Positions 1 through 6,561 of a stretch of 32,849 nt of DNA are shown here, piece after piece (position 1 is the stretch's first letter; every line of letters starts with the position of its first letter). The notes below the pieces were generated by a model that was not told the DNA's origin, ran no database searches, and saw only the letters and a program-made list of their open reading frames with translations. Location: NCBI GenBank assembly GCA_016869645.1, contig VGDO01000047.1, forward strand, positions 1 through 32,849, given 5' to 3'. The translations under genes and the position numbers were made by a program. The DNA comes from Alphaproteobacteria bacterium. Lineage in GTDB: Bacteria; Pseudomonadota; Alphaproteobacteria; SHVW01.

Positions 1-130
1 GCGCGACTTCGAGCGCTACGAGCGAACCGTCGCCGCCTTCTTCCGCCTCGCCATGATCCGCCTCATGCTCCGCCGCTTGACCCGAACAACAGCTTGCTCC
101 TGAATCTCAACTTCCTGGATCGGCTCTCAG
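1..130 (+). mobile_element. Right-hand (transposase 3') end of an IS5-family-like insertion sequence, left copy
   Basis: These 130 bases are the exact reverse complement of the last 130 bases of the window; identity stops at base 130, where the flanks diverge. The boundary motif is GGATCGGCTCTCAG. The element carries the 3' end of a transposase gene followed by about 27 bases of terminal sequence. It abuts the truncated TPR gene, so this copy inserted into that gene. The rest of the element lies outside the window, so its length, other end and target duplication cannot be seen. Confidence 0.85.
2..103 (+). CDS. IS5-family-like transposase, C-terminal fragment (runs off the left edge)
   Basis: Reading from base 2, an open frame of 33 codons ends with TGA at 101-103. 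It starts RDFERYERTVAAFF and continues with an arginine- and leucine-rich tail (RLMLRRL). This pattern is familiar from the C-terminus of DDE transposases of the IS5 family in alphaproteobacteria; the family is recalled, not searched. The catalytic DDE residues lie upstream, outside the window. An identical fragment is found in opposite orientation at the right edge. Confidence 0.75.
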   Translation, partial: RDFERYERTVAAFFRLAMIRLMLRRLTRTTACS

Positions 131-1054
131 TGGCGCCAGGTCGAGAGCGATGCCGCCTTCGCCCGCGAGCGCGCGCAGATCGAGCGAATCCTGGCGCACC
201 TGGTCGCTGTCATAGTAGGTCGCTGAGCCAACCAGCTTGTGGCGCTGCTGATAGCCGAGATCGTGGCTGAGATCGACGCGGCCGATCGCATTGAACGACG
301 CGTCGCCGCGATGCCTGGCCGTCCCGGTCGCGGGAATCTCCGATCCGACGAAGAACAGGCGGCCCGAGCTGGGGCCCGAATTTCGGTTGGTGTCGTATTG
401 GGCGCCGACGCTGGCCAACGCCCGGATACGCGTGCGTTGCCGCCGCTTGCCGATCTCGTCAAGATAGAGGTCGATTTCCGTGCGCAGGCTGGCCGGCATG
501 TCGAGCTCGCGCACGGCGAGCAACTCGCGCTCGGCGTCATCGAGATTGTCGAGGCGGAACAGCACGACGGCATAGAGCAGGCGCACGCGCGGCAGATCGG
601 GCTCGATCAACAGAATGCGCTCGAGGGTCGCGGCCGCGCCGCGCACATCGCCGAGCGCGATCTGGGTCTGGGCATACCGATAGTTGAGATCGATATTGTC
701 CGGGTCGCGCATCACCTCGTCGAAGGTGACGGCGCCGCCTTCGATCACCGGCAGCTCGCGCGCCTCGCGCCCTGCCTCGCCGGCACGAATGCCGGTGCGC
801 ACGTCACGCTCGGGCCTTTCGATTTCCTGTGTGGTCGGCGCCTGTGCCTGAATGCCGGTTTGCGCGAGCCCGGCAGACGACATCAGCGCCGCGGCGATCA
901 AGGCGGCGAGTGCTGCGGACCGGCACGCCCCGCGCCGCCCCCGCTGCCGATCGCCTGTCGACGTCACGCTCAATCCGAGGCCCCCGATCCTGGACGGCAC
1001 GGGCCGCGCGCGGCAACCCGTGGCGGGCCATGCGACACACTGGCCCTTTCCCAC
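107..1054 (-). pseudogene. TPR / surface-exposed outer-membrane protein (DUF560/SLAM-like), C-terminus removed by IS insertion
   Basis: The frame carries an N-terminal hydrophobic signal segment (AALAALIAAALMSSAGLAQ), then a TPR region of about 100 residues (NYRYAQTQIALGDVRGAAATL and following), then SVGAQYDTNRNSG, which looks like the start of an outer-membrane barrel as in DUF560/SLAM-like proteins. Native coding stops at base 131. The last seven codons (LRADPGS) and the TGA at 107-109 come from the IS end. About 308 native residues remain and most of the expected barrel is missing. The frame opens with GTG at 1054, but a GTG at 967 would give a cleaner signal peptide. Without the barrel the protein is probably not functional. 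Confidence 0.7.
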
Positions 1055-1125
1055 CGCAGTCCAGTTATCTCGTCTTTTCAGGCATTTGGCAAGCAGCGCG
1101 CCGCTTTGGCACGCGTCGCCGCCAC

Positions 1126-1153
1126 CTTGAACGCAGGCGAGGCGTTCCTATAT
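1126..1153 (+). promoter_or_regulatory. RpoH (sigma-32) heat-shock promoter for hsp20
   Basis: CTTG at 1126-1129, a 17-base spacer and CCTATAT at 1147-1153 match the alphaproteobacterial RpoH consensus CTTG-N17/18-CYTATNT at every fixed position. Transcription would start near 1159-1161, giving a leader of about 100 bases before the hsp20 start codon. Heat-shock control of a small heat-shock protein is the expected biology. Confidence 0.75.
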
Positions 1154-1157
1154 CTCC

Positions 1158-1262
1158 GGAGTGCTGCGGGCGCCTCCAGAGAGGGCCCGGGCCGATGAAA
1201 CCGGGCTCGATCCCAGGTGGATGGGCCCATCCCAGACCATGTTGCTCATAGGAGGACATGAT
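1158..1262 (+). promoter_or_regulatory. ROSE-like RNA thermometer in the hsp20 5' leader
   Basis: The leader contains successive hairpins: GGAG/CTCC from 1158, GCCCGG 1185-1190 with CCGGGC 1201-1206, and GGATG 1219-1223 with CATCC 1228-1232. The last hairpin holds the ribosome site: CATG 1238-1241 pairs with CATG 1257-1260, placing TTGCT (1242-1246) opposite AGGAGGA (1250-1256). A conserved U-U/C-GCU facing the Shine-Dalgarno is the hallmark of ROSE elements upstream of rhizobial hsp20 genes. Length, position and final hairpin all fit; melting behaviour is inferred. Confidence 0.65.
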
Positions 1263-1724
1263 ATGCGTACGATCGATTTCTCTCCCCTGTTCCGTTCCAC
1301 TGTTGGCTTCGACCGGCTGATGCAGGTCGCCGATGCGGCGCTGCGCACCAGCGAGACGGGCGTGGGCTACCCGCCCTACAACATCGAGAAGCTCGGTGAG
1401 AACAGCTATCGCATCTCCATGGCGGTGGCAGGCTTCGGTGAGTCCGAGCTCGACATTACGTTCGAGGACGGCACGCTGACGGTGGCGGGCAAACCCGTCG
1501 CCAACGACACCGAGCCGCAGTACCTCCATCGCGGCATCGCGCGACGGGCGTTCGAGCGGCGTTTCGAGCTGGCCGAGTTCATCAAGGTGAGCGGCGCCAA
1601 GCTCGACAACGGCATGCTCCATGTCGATCTGGTCCGCGAGGTGCCGGAGGCGCTGAAGCCGCGCAAGATCGCGATCGGCAACGGCAAGGAGAAGGTGGTC
1701 GAGTTGGACGCCAAGGCCGCTTGA
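1263..1724 (+). CDS. Small heat-shock protein, Hsp20/IbpA family
   Basis: This 153-residue cytoplasmic chaperone holds unfolding proteins in a refoldable state, usually as a large oligomer. It starts MRTIDFSPLFRSTVGFDRL, the usual IbpA-type N-terminus. The alpha-crystallin domain spans roughly residues 38-135 (YPPYNIEKLGENSYRI through the final strands). The ATG at 1263 is chosen because AGGAGG at 1250-1255 lies seven bases upstream and the sequence from there matches the family; a longer in-frame reading from 1161 would swallow the promoter leader. It is a single-gene unit under a heat-shock promoter and ROSE-like leader. Length and domain order are normal. Confidence 0.95.
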   Translation: MRTIDFSPLFRSTVGFDRLMQVADAALRTSETGVGYPPYNIEKLGENSYRISMAVAGFGESELDITFEDGTLTVAGKPVANDTEPQYLHRGIARRAFERRFELAEFIKVSGAKLDNGMLHVDLVREVPEALKPRKIAIGNGKEKVVELDAKAA

Positions 1725-1788
1725 GGCCGGGTGCGACCTGACTTACCACTGAGGATAGCCGGGCCGCAGAGATGTGGCCCGCGCTTGC

Positions 1789-1831
1789 GCGGGGCGCGAC
1801 GCCTCCCTCCCCCCGGGAAGTCGCGCCCCGC
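1789..1831. terminator. Bidirectional hairpin terminator between hsp20 and the thioesterase operon
   Basis: GCGGGGCGCGAC at 1789-1800 pairs perfectly with GTCGCGCCCCGC at 1820-1831 around a 19-base loop. A smaller hairpin, CCCGCG/CGCGGG, precedes and overlaps it. The two flanking genes converge here. On the plus strand the stem is followed by a short T-containing stretch (ATTTCT). Confidence 0.55.
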
Positions 1832-1845
1832 CGCATTTCTAGGCA

Positions 1846-2295
1846 TCACGTTTGGACACTGAGCCGCTCGAGCGCCGCACGCACGCGGGGCGGAATCGGC
1901 GTCGGCTTGTTGGTCGCACGGTCGACCCAGACATGAACGAAGTGGCCGGACGCTGCCGCGTCGTCGTCGCCGCGCCGAAAGATCGCAATCTCGCAACGCA
2001 CACTCGAATTGCCCAGCTTGCCGACGCGCAGTCCCGCATCGATGACCTCCGGGAAGCTGAGCGGCTTGCGATAGCGGCACATGGTCTCGACTACGAGACC
2101 GACCACCTGGCCGTCGTGAATGTCGAGCCCGCCCTGGTTGATCAGGAACTCGTTCACGACGGTGTCGAAGTAGGAATAGTAGGTCACGTTGTTGACGTGG
2201 CCGTAGTTGTCGTTGTCCATCCAGCGCGTCGGGATGGCGAGGAAGTGGCGATAGCGCCCGCGCGTTTCGACGATGTCATCGGCCATGCTGTGCAA
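1846..2295 (-). CDS. Acyl-CoA thioesterase, 4HBT/YbgC-like hotdog fold
   Basis: The 149-residue protein hydrolyses an acyl-CoA thioester in the cytoplasm; the substrate cannot be read from sequence. The motif [21 protein letters not shown] (about residues 24-44) is the 4-hydroxybenzoyl-CoA thioesterase signature, with the catalytic Asp and the GHVNN turn. Length is normal for a single hotdog domain. It starts 11 bases beyond the stop of the upstream alpha/beta hydrolase and is the last gene of a four-gene minus-strand operon. An alternative start is Met4. Confidence 0.9.
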   Translation of the reverse strand: MHSMADDIVETRGRYRHFLAIPTRWMDNDNYGHVNNVTYYSYFDTVVNEFLINQGGLDIHDGQVVGLVVETMCRYRKPLSFPEVIDAGLRVGKLGNSSVRCEIAIFRRGDDDAAASGHFVHVWVDRATNKPTPIPPRVRAALERLSVQT

Positions 2296-2306
2296 GATCC
2301 CCCGAG

Positions 2307-3122
2307 CTATATGAACCCGACCAGCGCATCGAGCGTTTCACCCGGCTGTTCGATCATCATGAGATGCCCGGCGCCCGGCAGCACGGTCACGCGCGCATCC
2401 TTGAAGGCGGTGGCGAACTCGGTCGCCTGACGCGGCGGCGTCATGCGGTCCGCCTCGCCGAGCAAGAGCAAGGTCGGACAGGCGACCGCGCCGGCCGCGT
2501 CGACCCCGCGCCGATAGGCGTTGCAGGCCGCCAGGTCAGTTGCAAGTGCCGTCGAATCCCCGCGCTCGAGCAGCCTGAGGCTGCCGCCGCTGATCCACAG
2601 CCCCGGTGCCGCGTTGCCGCCGAGCTGCGCGCGGCGACCGAGCCCCCATCCTACCATCATCTCGAGTGCGGCATGATCACCGGCCGAGGCCGCCTTGAGC
2701 AGGTCCGCGTGGACCGGCATGCGCGGCGCGACGCCGAGCATGGCGAGACGCTCGATCGAAAGGCCGGCACAGCCCCCACCGGGACGCAGGGCTGCACGCG
2801 CGGCAGCCTCGAGCGCGATGATGGCGCCCATGCTGTGCCCGACCAGCGTCGCGCGCTGCGCGCCCGACGCCGAAACCAGATCAATCAGCCAATCCCCTGC
2901 CGTCTCGATCGAGTCGAGCGCCGGACCGGGCGAACGCCCATGCCCGGGAAGGTCGAGAGCAAGCACGGCGCGGCCGTGATTGGCGAAGTAGCGGGTCTGC
3001 AGGGCCCAGACCGAGTGGTCCATGCCCGCGCCGTGCACGAAGACGACCGCCGGCAGCGCGGGATCGCAACGCTTGCCGCCGGTCGCTGCGAAGACGGTCC
3101 GGCCCCGGACGGTCAGTTCCAT
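2307..3122 (-). CDS. Alpha/beta-fold hydrolase
   Basis: The 271-residue serine hydrolase has the oxyanion-hole motif VFVHGAG (about 28-33), the nucleophile elbow GHSMG with Ser97, Asp225 in GEADRM and His253 in GAGHLM, so the triad is complete. It belongs to the broad esterase/haloperoxidase/dehalogenase-like group and the substrate is unknown. The start at 3122 ([11 protein letters not shown]) is preferred over a longer in-frame start at 3203, which would overlap the upstream VOC gene. It sits 25 bases after that gene and 11 bases before the thioesterase, so co-transcription is likely. Confidence 0.88.
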   Translation of the reverse strand: MELTVRGRTVFAATGGKRCDPALPAVVFVHGAGMDHSVWALQTRYFANHGRAVLALDLPGHGRSPGPALDSIETAGDWLIDLVSASGAQRATLVGHSMGAIIALEAAARAALRPGGGCAGLSIERLAMLGVAPRMPVHADLLKAASAGDHAALEMMVGWGLGRRAQLGGNAAPGLWISGGSLRLLERGDSTALATDLAACNAYRRGVDAAGAVACPTLLLLGEADRMTPPRQATEFATAFKDARVTVLPGAGHLMMIEQPGETLDALVGFI

Positions 3123-3147
3123 GGCAGGGTCAATTCCAGCGCCACGA

Positions 3148-3528
3148 TCACTCCCACCGCTTGGCGTTCTTGGGGAATCCCGGACGCCGAATACGGACGA
3201 CACAGAAACGTTGCCCGGTCGGCGCCTGCATCACGACCCAACGCTCCAGGCGAGCGACGACCCTGGCGCCAAGCGTCTCCAGTCGTGCCACTTCGGCGGG
3301 GATGTCGTCGGTCTCGATATCGAGGTGGACGCGGCTCTCGTGGTCCACGCGCTGGATCTCGACGATGGGTTCGTCCGTCGGCGTCTCGAGCATGCGGTAG
3401 TTGCCCCGGCTCGCCGGATGGCTCGGATCCACCGGGCGACCCAGCGCGGCCCCCCAGAACCGCGCCGCCTCGTCGACGTTGTCGGTGCGGCAATCGATCA
3501 AGACGGCGCACAGGCGGGAGTGGTGCAT
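3148..3528 (-). CDS. VOC-superfamily (glyoxalase/bleomycin-resistance-like) protein
   Basis: The 126-residue protein fits a single vicinal-oxygen-chelate unit. It has two beta-alpha-beta-beta-beta halves: the first around LCAVLIDCRTDNVDEAARFWGAALG, the second around RVHLDIETDDIPAEVARLETLGA, ending in PTGQRFCVVR. Such proteins bind a metal or small molecule; this one resembles the Glyoxalase_6 type and no specific reaction can be assigned. The His and Glu of HLDIE are candidate metal ligands. It follows the metY-like gene by 18 bases in the same operon. Confidence 0.8.
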   Translation of the reverse strand: MHHSRLCAVLIDCRTDNVDEAARFWGAALGRPVDPSHPASRGNYRMLETPTDEPIVEIQRVDHESRVHLDIETDDIPAEVARLETLGARVVARLERWVVMQAPTGQRFCVVRIRRPGFPKNAKRWE

Positions 3529-3546
3529 GCCGATGTTTCCCTGCGA

Positions 3547-4854
3547 TCAGGATTTTTGGGCGGCGCGCAGCGCTTGATCGAGGTCGGCCAGCAGATCGCC
3601 CGTATCCTCGAGCCCGATCGACAGGCGAATCAGCTCCTCGCCGATACCGGCCGTACGGAGCGCGGCCTCGTCCATCTGCTGATGGGTCGTGCTCGCCGGA
3701 TGGATGACCAGGGATTTGGCGTCGCCCACATTGGCGAGGTGGGAGAACACCGACAGCCGCTCGATGAACCGGCGGCCGGCGGCACGCGCGCCCGAGGCGC
3801 CGCCCCTGATGCCGAAGCTGATCATCGAGCCGGCGCCGCGTGGCAGCAGCCGCCGCGCAAGCTCGCGGTCCGGATGGCTCGCCAGCTCTGGATAGGCGAT
3901 CCACGCGACGCCGGCATGGCCGGCGAGAAATTCGGCGACCTTGCGGGCATTCTCGACATGGCGCGCCATGCGCACCGGCAGCGTCTCGACGCCCTGGAGG
4001 ATGTAGAAGGCGTTCTGCGGGCTCATGGTTGCGCCGAAGTCGCGCAACCCTTCGGCGCGCGCGCGCATGATGAAGGCTTGGGGGCCGAACTCCTCGGCAA
4101 AGTCGAGACCGTGATAGCCGGCATAGGGTTCGGTCAGCGTCGGGAACTTGCCCGATGCTTCCCAATCGAAACGGCCGCCGTCGACGATGACGCCGCCGAT
4201 CGCCAAGCCATGGCCGCCGAGCCACTTGGTCGCCGAATGCATGACGATGTCGGCGCCCCACTCGACCGGGCGGCAGAGATAGGGTGTCGCGAAAGTCGAA
4301 TCGATCATGAGCGGCAGACCGGCCGCGTGCGCGATGGCGGAAACGGCCGGCAGATCCAGGATCTCCATGCCGGGATTGCCGATCGTCTCGCCGAACAACA
4401 GGCGGGTTTCCGGTCGAATCGCCGACTTGAAGGCAGCCGGGTCGCGCGGGTTGACGAAGCTCGTCGTGATGCCGAATCGCGGCAGCGTGTGGGTGAAGAG
4501 GTTGTGACTGCCGCCATAGATGCACTGCGAGGAAACGATGTGTCCGCCTTGCCCCATCAAGGTGACGATGGCGAGATGGAGCGCGGCCTGACCGCTCGCC
4601 GTGCAGATCGCACCGACTCCACCCTCGAGTGCGGCAATCCGCTCCTCGAGCACGGCGACGGTCGGGTTGGAGATTCGCGAGTAGATGTGGCCGGCGCGTT
4701 CGAGGTTGAACAGCGCGGCCGCGTGGTCGACATCGCGGAACACGTAGGACGTCGTTTGGTAGATCGGCACGGCGCGCGCGCCCGTCGTCGGATCTGGGCG
4801 CTGCCCGGCATGGAGCGTCAGCGTGTCGAACTTGAACGTGCCGGCATCCGCCAT
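3547..4854 (-). CDS. metY: O-acetylhomoserine aminocarboxypropyltransferase / sulfhydrylase-like PLP enzyme
   Basis: The 435-residue enzyme of the Cys/Met metabolism PLP family is expected to make homocysteine from O-acetylhomoserine and sulfide. It starts FDTLTLHAGQRPDPTTGARAVPIYQTTSYVF, the family's usual N-terminus, has Asp185 (MIDSTFATPY) and the PLP lysine Lys210 in SATKWLGGHG. Its length fits MetY better than MetB/MetC (about 380-400). The ATG at 4854 has a GGGGAG-type ribosome site upstream; a longer frame to 4932 lacks family similarity. It is the first gene of the minus-strand operon with VOC, hydrolase and thioesterase genes. The exact sulfur donor is inferred from the family. Confidence 0.88.
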   Translation of the reverse strand: MADAGTFKFDTLTLHAGQRPDPTTGARAVPIYQTTSYVFRDVDHAAALFNLERAGHIYSRISNPTVAVLEERIAALEGGVGAICTASGQAALHLAIVTLMGQGGHIVSSQCIYGGSHNLFTHTLPRFGITTSFVNPRDPAAFKSAIRPETRLLFGETIGNPGMEILDLPAVSAIAHAAGLPLMIDSTFATPYLCRPVEWGADIVMHSATKWLGGHGLAIGGVIVDGGRFDWEASGKFPTLTEPYAGYHGLDFAEEFGPQAFIMRARAEGLRDFGATMSPQNAFYILQGVETLPVRMARHVENARKVAEFLAGHAGVAWIAYPELASHPDRELARRLLPRGAGSMISFGIRGGASGARAAGRRFIERLSVFSHLANVGDAKSLVIHPASTTHQQMDEAALRTAGIGEELIRLSIGLEDTGDLLADLDQALRAAQKS

Positions 4855-4943
4855 GGCGGCTCTCCCCTCGACGGACCGGTGGCCTCGCTCGGTAGTCCAC
4901 GCCGGCCCGGCACCACTAGAGTTCGCGATCAATGCTGAAACCC

Positions 4944-4972
4944 ACCATACCGGTGGCGGACTTGGCGCTCAA
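4944..4972 (-). promoter_or_regulatory. Candidate sigma-70-type promoter for the metY operon
   Basis: On the minus strand TTGAGC (4972-4967), a 17-base spacer and TATGGT (4949-4944) resemble -35 and -10 boxes. The start would lie near 4937, leaving a leader of about 80 bases before the ATG at 4854. I see no recognisable SAM riboswitch in that leader. Confidence 0.4.
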
Positions 4973-5014
4973 TTGTCGGATAGGTGCGGCGGTCGGCGGC
5001 GCCCGGCAGACAGG

Positions 5015-5052
5015 GCCGAAAATTATAAAGGGTCGCCCGGGGGCGACCCTTT
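5015..5052 (-). terminator. Intrinsic terminator reading on the minus strand
   Basis: AAAGGGTCGCCC at 5027-5038 and GGGCGACCCTTT at 5041-5052 form a near-perfect 12-bp stem. On the minus strand it is followed by ATAATTTTC, a U-rich tract. It would end a minus-strand transcript coming from the 5.05-5.25 kb region, where no protein gene is visible, and insulate the metY promoter. Confidence 0.6.
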
Positions 5053-5074
5053 CGTCACTCGTCGGCTTAGCCGT

Positions 5075-5249
5075 TCCCTGTTCAACTCGCCGTACGCAGG
5101 GCGGACGTTAGCCGGCCTGTTATTCGGCCGTCAAGACCCCGAAATAGGTCTCTCGAACTGCCCCATTACGGTCTTGACAAGTTGCGCGAGAAAATCCTTG
5201 GAAGGCGCAAGAAAAGGCCGCCCAAACGGGCGGCCAAGTTGAACAGGGA
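5075..5249 (+). other. Structured intergenic RNA-like element closed by a 13-bp stem, upstream of a short ORF and DUF429
   Basis: TCCCTGTTCAACT (5075-5087) and AGTTGAACAGGGA (5237-5249) are perfect inverted repeats that would close a multi-branched fold. Inside lie GTCAAGACC (5130-5138) with GGTCTTGAC (5170-5178), TTGCGC (5182-5187) with GCGCAA (5205-5210), CGGCC/GGCCG near 5114-5131, and GGCCGCCC (5216-5223) with GGGCGGCC (5228-5235) around AAAC. The 3' closing strand contains the AGGGAGG ribosome site of the short ORF at 5254, so folding would hide it. I do not recognise a known riboswitch or small RNA. It may be a cis-regulator or, on the minus strand, a small RNA. Confidence 0.4.
5211..5235 (-). 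terminator. Second minus-strand intrinsic terminator inside the structured element
   Basis: GGCCGCCC and GGGCGGCC (5216-5235) form an 8-bp GC stem with a four-base loop. On the minus strand it is followed directly by TTTTC. On the plus strand it is followed by AAGTTG, so it would not terminate there. Confidence 0.4.
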
Positions 5250-5253
5250 GGCT

Positions 5254-5343
5254 ATGACGAAGGAACCGAAGATCGCGGTAAGCGGTCAGGTCGATTCGAG
5301 CGTCGATAGCAAATTTAACAGCCGAAGATTAAAGAAGGGTTAG
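5254..5343 (+). CDS. Possible 29-residue leader peptide or small protein upstream of DUF429
   Basis: ATG at 5254 is preceded by AGGGAGG (5245-5251) and opens a 29-codon frame (MTKEPKIAV through RRLKKG) that ends with TAG at 5341-5343, four bases before the GTG of the DUF429 gene. The peptide is hydrophilic with a basic end; I recognise no family. The ribosome site is within the closing stem of the structured element. Spacing from the GGAGG core is short (two bases), which lowers confidence, and the frame could be fortuitous. Confidence 0.3.
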   Translation: MTKEPKIAVSGQVDSSVDSKFNSRRLKKG

Positions 5344-5347
5344 CGCG

Positions 5348-6064
5348 GTGACGAAATTCTTGGTCGGAATCGACGGCTGTCGCGCGGGCTGGATCGCCGT
5401 GCGACGCGCCGCAACCGGAGGCGCCAGCGAGGCGATCATCGCGCGCAGCTGGTCGGAAGCGATGGCGCGCCGCTTTCGCATGGCCGCGGTCGACATGCCG
5501 ATCGGTCTGCCTGATTCCGGTCCGCGCCTGTGCGACTCCGAGGCGCGCCGGAAGCTCGGCTGGCCGCGCATGCTCAGCGTCTTTCTCCACCTGCGCCGGC
5601 CGCTCCTGACGTTCGATACCTACGCGCCGGCCAACGACTGGGCGCGCGCCGATGGCAAGGGTCTCAGCAAGCAGGCTTGGTTCCTGCTGCCCAAGATCGC
5701 CGAGATCGACGCGTGGATCACGCCCGGCCGCCAGTCGCGATTGCGCGAGGCGCATCCGGAGCTGATCTTCCAGGCGCTCAACGGCGGAAAGCCGCTCACC
5801 GATGGCAAGAAGACTCCGACGGGACATCGCCGGCGCCGCCGGCTGCTCGAACGCGCCGGCTTTGCCGACATCGGAACATGGCTCGACCGGCTGACGCCCG
5901 CCTTCCGTCGCGGCGAAGCGGCACCCGATGATCTGCTCGATGCCTATGCGTGCTGCTGGACCGCGGGACGGCTGCTCGACGGCACGGCGGTGCGGCTGAC
6001 CGGTTGCGGCGACCGGCCGTCGCGGCGCGACGGAAGAGGGCTCGTCATGGAAATCTGTTATTAG
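5348..6064 (+). CDS. DUF429 protein, predicted RNase H-like nuclease fold
   Basis: The 238-residue protein opens VTKFLVGIDGCRAGWIAV, with the first acidic position of the RNase H-like fold in GIDGCRAGW. AVDMPIGLPDSGPR (about 47-60), REAHPELIF (about 137-145) and PDDLLDAYACCW (about 197-208) supply the other conserved acidic and structural positions of DUF429. The family's substrate is not known to me. The GTG start at 5348 has a GAAGGG ribosome site just inside the end of the preceding short ORF. The C-terminus is basic (RPSRRDGRG) and variable. It follows a highly structured intergenic region that may control it. Confidence 0.85.
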   Translation: MTKFLVGIDGCRAGWIAVRRAATGGASEAIIARSWSEAMARRFRMAAVDMPIGLPDSGPRLCDSEARRKLGWPRMLSVFLHLRRPLLTFDTYAPANDWARADGKGLSKQAWFLLPKIAEIDAWITPGRQSRLREAHPELIFQALNGGKPLTDGKKTPTGHRRRRRLLERAGFADIGTWLDRLTPAFRRGEAAPDDLLDAYACCWTAGRLLDGTAVRLTGCGDRPSRRDGRGLVMEICY

Positions 6065-6072
6065 TTTGGACT

Positions 6073-6297
6073 ATGGAGCCCTGGCTCGCCTGGCTGATCC
6101 TGCTTGTCCTGTTCGTGGCGCCGCTCGTCCACGTCGCGGTCTCGCCGCGCGGCGGTCCATTCCTGCCGCCGCCAGGAACGCGCTGCCCGTTCGGGCCGCG
6201 CACCGGATGGCTCGTCATGGTGCTGCTGCTGGGCCCGATCGGCTGGCTGCTCTATATGCGCCGGAGGCGTCCGGGCATGCCGAAACCTAGCGCTTGA
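6073..6297 (+). CDS. Small two-helix membrane protein (PLDc_N-like)
   Basis: This 74-residue frame starts MEPWLAWLILLVLFVAPLVH and contains two hydrophobic segments (about residues 3-22 and 46-62) separated by a Pro/Gly-rich linker, ending in a basic tail (RRRRPGMPKPSA). The pattern GPIGWLLYMRRR resembles the short PLDc_N membrane domain, recalled by eye. The ATG at 6073 lies eight bases after the DUF429 stop; its ribosome site is weak. It overlaps the end of the convergent DUF1192 gene by 11 bases. The function is unknown. Confidence 0.5.
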   Translation: MEPWLAWLILLVLFVAPLVHVAVSPRGGPFLPPPGTRCPFGPRTGWLVMVLLLGPIGWLLYMRRRRPGMPKPSA

Positions 6298-6469
6298 ACA
6301 AGGAATCGGCGCCGGCGCGCACGGACTTCTTGGACTTGATCATTTCGCGCGTGCGGGCGATCTCCGCCTCGAGCTCCTCGATGTAGGCATCCAGCTCTTC
6401 GATCGACATACCCTGCAAATCCCGAAGCTGCGGCTTCTTCTTGCGCGGTTCCAGCTCGTCCAGGTCCAT
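6287..6469 (-). CDS. DUF1192 family small protein
   Basis: The 60-residue protein has the DUF1192 pattern: an acidic start (MDLDELEPRKKKPQL), the core LQGMSIEELDAYIEELEAEI predicted as a coiled-coil helix, and a basic end with SLFKR. In alphaproteobacteria this family often lies beside a quinone oxidoreductase and a TrcR/DUF1013 gene, exactly as here, which supports the call. The molecular role is unknown. It is transcribed away from the oxidoreductase, 92 bases apart. Confidence 0.88.
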   Translation of the reverse strand: MDLDELEPRKKKPQLRDLQGMSIEELDAYIEELEAEIARTREMIKSKKSVRAGADSLFKR

Positions 6470-6561
6470 GATGCGGCCTCGTCCCTTGCCTTCCCCAGGG
6501 CCATCATACTAGACGTTAGGCCCGCGCTGCACATTCCCCCGTCAGACCAAGAGATCCGCCC

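Noticed and set aside
1161..1262. N-terminal extension of hsp20 from 1161
   Set aside because: It would translate the heat-shock leader; the ribosome site and family start point to 1263.
4855..4940. SAM-II or SAH riboswitch upstream of the metY-like gene
   Set aside because: Such riboswitches are common before alphaproteobacterial met genes, but I could not find the conserved core or pseudoknot in the leader.
5050..5250. 6S RNA, SRP RNA or tmRNA in the structured intergenic region
   Set aside because: The multi-branched pattern and lack of the conserved SRP tetraloop region or tmRNA tRNA-like end do not fit; left as an unrecognised structured element.
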